DNA of 64,000 nucleotides from contig CAKMRJ010005745.1 in NCBI GenBank assembly GCA_928212115.1, positions 215,678,608-215,742,607 of the forward strand, read 5' to 3'. Under the pieces are notes generated by a model. That model was not told the origin of the DNA. It was given only the letters and a program-made list of their open reading frames with translations, and searched no databases. Positions within the stretch are counted from its first letter, which is position 1. Each line of letters starts with the position of its first letter. A program made the position numbers and the translations under genes. The DNA comes from Lactuca virosa (taxonomy: Eukaryota > Streptophyta > Magnoliopsida > Asterales > Asteraceae). Below, one piece after another: positions 55,857 through 64,000 of the stretch.

Positions 55857-58119
55857 TGTCACACCCCCAAACCGAAACAGCGGAAACGTTCGGGGTGGAT
55901 GACGTCATGTGTGGTATCACAACAATTGCATCATAGTAATAAAAGTAAACACAACCATTACATTGAATATAATAAAGGTATTTACATTTGTTTGATTCAT
56001 ATTCATATACATCAAAAGTATCAAAATATAAAGACGTGACTCTATATATGCTCCGTCTTCTCAAAATCTACGGGAGTACCTATCTACTGATTTCCTGAGA
56101 ATACAAGCGGTTTTGAAAAGAGTATCAACACTAAGCTGGTGAGTTCATAAGCATGTTTTTGTAATGTAAACCTGTTAATGAATCAGTGAAAATGTTTGTA
56201 TGTTTCCAAGAAAATTCAATATTTTCTAACATATGTATTTGTTACAGTATTCCATAAGGTATTAGTTCGTATGCCTGGTTACCACCAGATGTATTGTATA
56301 ATGTTGTTTTGAATGAAAACCCTTTTGTATGAAAACCCTGGCTATCACCAGTATGTATAGAATTTTTTGTTTGAAAACCCTGGATAGCACCAGTATGTAT
56401 AGTAGTTTTATTAATTAAAATAAAACCGTGAGTTGAAATCCCTGGAATCCTCCAGTTGTAGTATGAAGTAGTTCAATTAATGAAAATAAAACTAACGAAT
56501 AATGAAATACCGTAAACAAAAAGGTTAGTTTATACTATTGTGAGTCGTATAACCATGCTTGATATGACTGTTGACCTCTACGACGTTCTTCAGGCGTCGG
56601 ACGGTATGATATTTGTCACCCCAGGCATGTCTGCCTAACTGTAGCTAGCAGTTTAGGTGTGGGATTGTCAGTCCCGAATAGATCTATTCACAAATCTCAC
56701 GCTCTCCCTCCAGGAGACTCTGGTTACACTAAATGATAGGATTTAACCTGTACCCCGAAATGTACAATTGAAGAGTTATCTCATAATCCTGTATTAACTA
56801 CTTTACGTGTAGTTCTGTACTGTTCTATTGTATTCGAATCCGTTTGTATACTTTGTAGAATAATAATTATACTTAAATAATTATTTAGTAAAGAATTCTT
56901 GTTACCCGAGAAATATCGTTGAATATCATAAACTAAGTCTGTCATAGTTTATATGCCTGTAAATGTGAAACCGTGTATAGAAATCCCAAACTATACATAT
57001 TATAGTTTGTATGTATGTTATGTACTTGGTTTGTGTATTGATCTGAAAACTATGCAATTATGCTTGTAATTTGAAAACGTCCCTTATGCTCAGCATGTTA
57101 CAAAAAAGGATAAAATATCTAAATATTTTATAAAAATGTGGAAATCGTATGGTTGTATCATATGCATCAGTTTTAAGCATGTTGAAATCCTTTTGTATAA
57201 GTTCACAAAATCATTTGTGTTTGACTTGTATCCCCCCTAAAAACGTTAAAATAGTAAAATCATAGGGGCATGAACTCACTGTTAGTTGTGTGAAAGTGTC
57301 GGACTACGAAACTGGGAATGAAGACCCTCGGGTTGATGTACTCGGCACTTAACGGGATCCTAATAACAATTAAATACATATATGCATTTTATTAGCGAAA
57401 ACATTAATTATAGTGTTGGAAAAACACTTGCTTTTGGTTTAGGAATGTTACCGGGACTCGATTGAATCGGAAAAAGCGGGTTTTCAGCCAAGTTCACGAC
57501 TTTGGAAGGTTTGCGGCCGTGAACTGTTCTCGGCCGTGAACTGTTCTCGGCCGTGAACAGTTTACTGCCTTTTGAAGGGTTTACGGTCTTTGAAGGTTTG
57601 AAGGGTTCACGACCTATTCTTGGTGAAATATGAAGATTTGAAGGGTTCATGGTCGTGAACTCAAGAACATCAATACTTGATTTGATGAAAAATGGATGTT
57701 TTGATGCTCCGAAACGAGTTCCAAGGCGGATAGAGTGATAGATGAAGAGAAATCTTGTGTTTTCGGGTGATAATTTTTAGACAGACAAAGGGTGTTCGCG
57801 GCCAGAAAAGTGTAAATGAGAGGTAGGAGCACATATTTATAGGCTGGGTGTATGGTTGGTGGTGGGGTCCACCAATCGTGAATAGGCTTACGGTCGTGAT
57901 CGGGTTCACGGCCGTGAACACCAGTCAGGCCGATTTTCGTTGATTTTCGAAGTAACTCGGGTTTTCGCGCGATTTTGGTTCCAACTCATAAAAGAAAATT
58001 CAACTATATAACTTAAATGATTTTTCCAAACCATAGGAATTTGATGAAACTAAATAAAATTCAAAATTTATTTAACGGAGTCGGGCTAACGTTAACGGGA
58101 AAAGGTTCGGGTTGTCACA
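55857..58119 (-). mobile_element. 5' LTR of a minus-strand element, family A
   Basis: On the minus strand it starts TGTGACAACCCGAACC and ends TTTGGGGGTGTGACA, the same ends as the solo LTR at 2725-5612. A minus-strand TATA box (CCTATAAATGTG) is near 57838. Palindromes GTTCACGGCCGTGAAC and variants lie upstream of it (57880-57915) and downstream (57485-57660), where family member 2725 has GTGTACGGCCGTACAC instead. Repeated TGAAAACCCTGG(A/C)TA(T/G)CACCAG units lie near 56330-56390. It interrupts another LTR (right flank 58120). Confidence 0.85.
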
Positions 58120-58256
58120 CATTGTTTGTATGCATGTATATGTATTGTGATATATGGTATCTTGGGAAACTCACTAAGCCTCTGCTTACAGTTGTTGAAT
58201 AACTATTTTTCAGGCTGTTCTTCTGATTATGGAAAGGCTCCAGCGTGATTGTACTC
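58120..58256 (+). mobile_element. LTR 3' segment, left piece
   Basis: Contains GGGAAACTCACTAAGCCTCTGCTTACAG and TTTTTCAGGCTG, the conserved block before the 3' end of the TGTAACA-type LTRs. It continues at 60501-60666 across a later solo LTR. Its own 5' part was not found, presumably displaced by the element ending at 58119. Confidence 0.7.
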
Positions 58257-60500
58257 TGTGACATCCCTAAAATCACGGCCAGAAAAAAAATCCGATTTGT
58301 TTATGCTTTGTTTTAAAATCAGAGTAATCGTTTAAAGAAAACTGTTGCGGAATTTGTTCCCAAAAAAAAATATGATAAGAATTTATCAAAGCATTTCTTT
58401 AAAGAAATGTATTTTCATTAAATAACAAAATCTCGGGATGTCATGTTCCGATACAGACCAAAAGCATAAACAGTATAATAGAGACCTTACAACAGTTATT
58501 TATAACCACTGGCCTATAATCCATTATCTCTCGTCATGTCAACCAACTTATGCTCTTGAGCTACTTCCTGTAATACAAAGAAAACTGAGTGGGTCAGGCT
58601 TGGGAGCCTGGTGAGCATATAGGGTTTTCAACCCACAATATTACAATTATTATATTCAATCATCAAACAATCAACCCAATTACCTATCCCCATTATCTTC
58701 TTTATTTCTTAAGGTTTTACCCTAAGAATCAACTACACTTCATTCATTCATTCCTAAGGGTTGACCTAAAGAATTGGCATAAAGTCCATTGCTACATGAG
58801 GCGCGGCTGCCAGGTTTATGACATTCTCTTTTAGGCGCATCTGCCGACGTTATCCTTTAAGCACATCTGCTAGTATTATGACATTCTCTATTTGGCGCAT
58901 CTGCCGACATTATCCTATAAGTGCATCTGCCAGGATTATCCTATAAGCGCATCTGCTAGTATTATGACACTCTCTATTTGGCGCTTCTGCCGACCTTATC
59001 TTATAAGCGCATCTGCCAGGATTATGATATTCACTATTAGGCGCATCTGCCAACATTATCCTTTAATCATCTTTCATACCTCATCATTTATCTACCCATG
59101 TTTTCCCCATCATATTCGTAGATAAAAATACATATACAGTTTAACTTATTTAAAATTTGTACCAAACATTGCACTCAACACCCATCTCAAATAAACAAAC
59201 AACTTATTAACACATATCACGTATTTTATAGCCAAAGCTTCATATTCAACACCCATCTCAGATAAACAAACAATTTATTAACACATAGTACGTACTTCAT
59301 AGCAAATACTTCATATTTATGTGTTGGAAGAAAGTGACTACACACTCACTTGATTAGACGATGCTCGTACAGCACTACGGCTCTTCGAGTAGAAATTCTT
59401 TGGTGAAACCGGGATGCTTTCTTGAAAACTGGGCTTCTCGCGGGCAGAGTTTCGGCTCGAAACTCTTTTCTCCTCGGGATCTTCGGGGCTTCGGGACTCG
59501 CTTCAGGTCTCGAGATGATACCGGGGCTTCGGGGGTACTTCGGGATGATACCGGGGCTTCGGGGGGTTAAATTGCACGTAAAACGATGTAATACGGGAGA
59601 GAGGAAGGAATTGAGCAACAAAACTCAGCTGACCTTCAACTTCTATTTATATGGTCATTTTCTGTACTCACGTCGTGAGTTTTAAGTGCTCACGTCGTGA
59701 GCACAGTAGGTCACTGCGTTCGTCATTCGTCCACTTGCTCTGGAGGACGTCCAGTCTGTTCTCACGTCGTGAGCACTGTGCTCACCTCGTGAGTTCTGAC
59801 ACAACCTCGAATATTGTGTTCCGAACTTCAGAAATTCATATCTCTCGCATACGAACTCCGTTTTCGACGTTATTTATATGCACGCGTAGGTGAGATCATG
59901 ATCTACAACTCTTGTTTAGACTCCGTTGGCTAATTTTGAATTTATTTTTTATTATATTATTTTTAGTAGGCCGGGACAGGAAAACTCCGTTATAAAATCA
60001 TAACTTCTTCATCCGACGTCCGTTTTCGTCTGTCTTTTTACCGTTGGACTAATATCAACGAGATATTCGATTCTCATTTAGATTGTTTTGGCTAGAAACC
60101 ACTCGATCTCATATTCGAACTTTGGGCTGCATACCGCTAAGTCGAAACTTCGAAAAATCATAACTTCCTCATACGAAGTCAGCTTTAGATGTTCTTTTCA
60201 TGCACGCTCTCGGTTTAACGAACTCTACGACTTTTGTTTAGACCACTAAGGCTAAATATCGCTCTATTGTAAATTCACTATTTACGTCGCGCTGTGTCGT
60301 GCCGGTTCTGTCGCGAAACTTCGACAGGTCATAACTTCTTCGTTATAACTCGGATTTCGACGTTATTTATATGTACGGAACCCTTGTAACATATACTACA
60401 ACTTAGTTGAGATTACTCCTTCTAAATAATCTTCCATCAAAAAGTCATTTTTGATGCTTATCGTCTCTAAATTGACTAGCCCGGATCTACGGGCGTTACA
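58257..60500 (-). mobile_element. Solo LTR, 2.24 kb, family B
   Basis: On the minus strand it starts TGTAACGCCCGTAGATCCGG and ends GGGATGTCACA. A perfect duplication TACTC flanks it (58252-58256 and 60501-60505). A minus-strand TATA box (CATATAAATAG) is near 59650, with CTCACGTCGTGAG-type inverted repeats just upstream (59670-59790). It shares the four ATAACTTC-type units (about 59836, 59998, 60158, 60330) with 45390-47579. Several GCGCATCTGCCGAC-type units lie at about 58800-59060. Confidence 0.93.
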
Positions 60501-60666
60501 TACTCGCATCGAAGAAATTAATCTTGTTTTTAGACTTCCGCTAAAACTCTCTTTTATATTTAATAAATGTATGACAATCATCTTTTAATAAAGATGGGCT
60601 TTTGGATTTGTGTTTTATATATATTTTAAAAATAAAAAATTTTATGTTGAAAATCGGGACGTAACA
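60501..60666 (+). mobile_element. LTR 3' segment, right piece
   Basis: Continuation of 58120-58256, ending TTGAAAATCGGGACGTAACA, the usual 3' end of the TGTAACA-type LTRs. It is inserted in a minus-strand gag (next entry). Confidence 0.75.
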
Positions 60667-61703
60667 CATAGCCTGTTCTACTATTTGTTCCTTGATTTAC
60701 TGTTGCAGGTGTTGTGTTACTGCAGTAGCTGACGGTATGTCCCTGCTTGTTACACTGAGTGCACCATAAACAGTTACCTAGGTGATGACGATTACACTGA
60801 GTGCACCATGGGAGTTTCCCATCATACTTCCTTGGTTGTGTGGGTATTGTTATTGTGGCTGCATAATTAGTTTCCACATCTTGTCTCTTCCCGGATGATT
60901 TTTTGGGATTCGTCGCGTTAAATTTGTGCTTGTACGTTCCATATTTGGGAGGTTCAACTTTTGTGAGCATAAATGCCCCTTAGATTTCTGTGTTGGTTAG
61001 GTGATGAGTTATGCGCTTTGTACTGTCATATGTTGTAGGCTCTGATGCGATCACCATCCCTTTGATCTGTGGTGCTAAACCCCAGATATATCGCTCGATT
61101 TTCTTGTATTCCGGAGTTACAAGTGCCGGACAAATTATCTCAAGGTCATTGAATCTAGCGGTATAAACATTTATCTATGAACCCTTCATTGTTAGGTTCC
61201 ATAGTTCTTGTTTCAGCTTTTGTATTTCCTCTCTTGGGCAATAATCTTCCACTAGCATCATCTTTAACTCCTCCCATTTCATAGAATTTGTAGTATTAAT
61301 TCCCATTGTATTTACATGGCTGTTCCACCATGTTAAGGTTGCATCAAAAAAAGTACATGCTGCAAATCGTACTTTACAATCATCTGGACATAAACTTATT
61401 TGAAAGATGGATTCTGCTTTTTCAAATCCACCTGGTCAAATTAACAACCCCTTCAGTTCCATGGAAGCTCTTTGGTTTGCAATTCATAAAGTCTTTGTAG
61501 GTACACATTCTCGTGGTTCCTACGTTGCCATCATTTCTGATTCCACCTGTTGTGACGTTACCTAGAGCTGCATCGATTCTCTGAGCTATAATTTCTTCAA
61601 GTTCAGTTGAACTTATTGAGGGGTTTATTTCTGGTGGTGGTGGTTGCGGTTTTTGTTCTGTTTGTTGGTTAAGGTTTAGCCGAGCACTACTTCTTCTAGG
61701 CAT
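60667..61703 (-). pseudogene. Ty3-type gag
   Basis: Minus-strand gag starting MPRRSSARLNLNQQTEQKPQ. The capsid region carries CTYKDFMNCKPKSFHGTEGV and, after a stop (TGA where WIEKAE is expected, near 61422), continues through WWNSHV and REEIQKLKQELWNL. Two zinc knuckles are intact: CTQCNRHHLGNC and CTQCNKQGHTVSYC (about 60715-60790). The 3' side is cut by the LTR ending at 60666. At least two stops or shifts are present. No pol follows in the window. Confidence 0.8.
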
Positions 61704-62028
61704 TTTATTTTGTTCCTATCATAAGTAGTAAAAACATTATGAGTTTTTCTGAAGCATTTTAATTACTCATAAATTTGCGAGTGTTAATGAATTTAATTAT
61801 TCTTCATAGTATAAGACATAGCCGACGACACAATTGTCACATGATTATTGTAATATATGCTTCATATTTATTACTAGTGGTTATATCAGTTTATTATAGG
61901 TTTATATTAGAAAAGTTTCTAAAAACATTGCAAGGTTTACTACACCCTTGCTATAAACTTTTCCCCATTACCTTAACTAGTCTGTTTTTTTTATCTCCTA
62001 TCTTACACAACCACTAGTTCTACTCTAT

Positions 62029-62568
62029 CTACCAGTATCCTAGGTGATGACCTAGTGCGTCAGTGACACGAGTCATTTGCTCCTCAAGTACTTGATTCTT
62101 GTGCTCCAACATTCCAGCTCGTTCCTCATTTCTTGAGATTTGATTGTAAATCTCTAGTTCTGCAATCCTTGAGTCGTGAGTAATCATATTGTTATAAGCG
62201 AAATTAATGCAATGATGGACATCCATCATCGCCTCTTGATCTCGGGTCCTCTGTCCTTCTAGTCTTCGCACCCATCCTGAGAGATGAGTAGTCTTCCCTT
62301 CGACAATTTCCATTTTGTTTTCGATTCTCACACTTTTCTCAAACAGTTGAGACAAAGTGTCAACTTTGGAAGAAGGTGAGGGATGTGGTCGGGATGATTG
62401 ACCAATATCATACTGGTTAGCAACTCTTTCTTCTGCTACCCACCTGTCAACCGTTTACGCTATCCTTGTAGGTTCATCTTGGACTCTATGGGTATTCGGA
62501 GATGTCCCCTTTTGATTTTTCTTAATCCTTATCCATTTTGGTATGGACTTACGAGCCGTACGTTTCAT
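62029..62568 (-). pseudogene. ORF upstream of gag with coiled-coil character
   Basis: About 180 codons in one frame from MKRTARKSIPKWIRIKKNQK, with one stop (TAA, 62455), to a TAG at 62029. The N-terminus is basic and the rest heptad-like and charged (LSQLFEKSVRIENKMEIVEG, ELEIYNQISRNEERAGMLEH). It ends about 325 bases before the gag ATG and is probably an accessory or leader ORF of the same minus-strand element. No known domain was recognised. Confidence 0.5.
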
Positions 62569-62605
62569 CTTGGCTCCTCCCGGAAATTGACGATAAAGGG
62601 TATTC

Positions 62606-64000
62606 TGTAACACCGGATTCCTGGTATGTATTTTACTTAAGAATTGTATGTATTTTCTCTGGGACTCGACGAGTTGATGGCCCAACTCGTCGAGTAGAGA
62701 CGGGATCCGCGGGAAGTTTAAGTGACCTACTCCACGAGTCGGAGACTGACTCGGCGAGTAGGCGCTGTTTGGACAAAACCCTAAATCTGAGGGATTGCAC
62801 CCTATTTAAACGTCTTAATGCAGCCTCCATCGTCCCTTATGCTCCCAGAACACCTCATACTAAAACCCTAATCGTTTTGTGAGATCTAAGGCACTTTTTG
62901 GTGATTTTGGTGGTTTGTAATCACAAGAAAGAAGGAAAAGCTTGAGGAGCCAAGAGGAAACCAGAAGATTTCGAGTTTGTGCAGCATCTACAGTTCCTTA
63001 GAGGTAAAAAGCTAATATCTTGCTCATTGATGTTCTAGATCCCTTTTTGGAGCGAATTAGGGCTTTTAGGAACCATTTTTGGTGACTAATCATGAGTGCA
63101 AGCATGGTTGGGGGCTAGGACTCCAGATCCAAGGTCCTGAAGGGACTACATGGCATAAAGTGGCCAATTTTGTAGCCATAGAGAGCCCCATACACCTTTA
63201 GACCTCATTTTGGGTCCATTAAGCTTATACTCCCATGCATGCACGTAAAGTTCGTAACTTTACGTGCTAGATCGATTTTAGAAGCTCAGATCTATCTTTT
63301 GGATGAGTGTTGTACATCAGAAATCGAGAAAATAAGACTTGGACAACATCGACTTGACGAGTGTTCTTGGAACTCGGCGAGTCCGAGGCTTGAGTCCCCA
63401 TTCTGTTATGGTTCCAAAGGAACCCAGTTGTGTGTTAGCAGGAGATTAGAAAAGTCCCAAGGAGTGTTGTGACGTTTTGAGAAAGAGCCATGATCTGGAA
63501 ATCATAGGACTCGGCGAGTGTATGAACAGACTCGACGAGTCCAAGGCAATCTCCCAACTTTTGAAGATGAACTCGACGAGTTGTTCATACAGCTCGGCGA
63601 GTCACAAACTGGACATGTTCATTGGATGAAGGTGAACTCGACGAGTTGTTCATACAACTCGGCGAGTCGGATGAAGGTTCATTGATGGTATTATAGAAGG
63701 AGAACTCGTCGAGTCGTTGCTAAACTCGACGAATGGAGTCGAGAAGGGGTCAAAAGAAAGGGAAGGGACTCGACGAGCTGGCGGCCCAACTCGGCGAGTC
63801 AGGTCAACTGGAAGTTGACTTTGACCAAGGCTTTGACTTTAACCAGGGGTAATTTAGTCACTTTACCCAAAGATTAGTTAGTAGCGTTTGACTAAGTGTC
63901 TTTATGGGAATTGTAGTCGGGGAGTTGCCGGAGCAGCAGTCAGACATTTCCCGATCAACATTTCAGCGGTCAGCCTTACGAGGTGAGTTACCTTCCAGTA
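62606..64000 (+). mobile_element. LTR, 5' part, cut by the window end
   Basis: Starts TGTAACACCGGATTCCTGG after TATTC (62601-62605, presumed target copy). TATA-like CCTATTTAAAC is near 62802. CTCGNCGAG-type repeats lie upstream of it (62665-62765) and downstream (63350-63805). A donor-like CGAG|GTGAGTTACC is at 63983. The layout matches 53831-55703. The 3' end lies outside, so solo or intact cannot be decided. Confidence 0.88.

Noticed and set aside
1..64000. tRNA or rRNA genes
   Set aside because: Only primer binding sites complementary to tRNA-Met were found; no cloverleaf or rRNA-like stretch was seen by eye. A tRNAscan-SE run would decide.

Overview
This window looks like nuclear DNA from a flowering plant. 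It is AT-rich and densely filled with nested LTR retrotransposons, hAT, Helitron and inverted-repeat elements, with only two intact host genes. The LTR families, with CTCGNCGAG-type inverted repeats, and a chromodomain Ty3 element suggest an Asteraceae genome such as lettuce. That is an inference from memory of such repeats and is not shown by the sequence.

Layout. 1-2724: AT-rich DNA without a recognised gene. 2725-5612: solo LTR (target duplication AAAAC). 5613-8096: LTR-like debris, then a minus-strand LTR with its primer binding site. 8097-23168: a nest. An old LTR (about 8100-9547 and 22993-23168) is split by a tandem Ty3 chromovirus array: a truncated copy 1 (integrase end only, itself interrupted by a 3.7 kb solo LTR), a shared LTR (14307-16006), copy 2 (gag, protease, RT, RNase H, integrase, chromodomain, many stops) and its 3' LTR. 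23546-23890: gag remnant. 24807-30852: a decayed but structurally complete Ty1/copia element with a hAT-type element inserted in its pol.

30858-45390: the genic part. A five-exon bHLH subgroup IVc-type transcription factor gene (32457-33750, +) and a single-exon F-box gene (43111-44352, -) flank F-box gene debris, a Helitron end, two solo LTRs, two hAT-type elements, a LINE remnant and a perfect 46-bp inverted repeat. 44493-45385 is a foldback element, abutted by a solo LTR (45390-47579).

47657-52389: a Helitron end, then an inverted-repeat element carrying captured host exons, including two purple acid phosphatase exons and two exons of a membrane-like protein. 53831-64000: nested LTRs (solo LTRs at 53831-55703 and 58257-60500, an LTR with PBS at 55857-58119), a minus-strand Ty3 gag region with an extra upstream ORF, and an LTR cut by the window end.

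Main themes. (1) Seven solo LTRs with perfect 5-bp target duplications. (2) Different LTR families carry different CG-centred inverted-repeat motifs in the same two places, just upstream of the TATA box and several hundred bases downstream. (3) LTRs share splice-donor-like and acceptor-like blocks, and the Ty3 element also has a 62-nt intron-like segment just before its protease.
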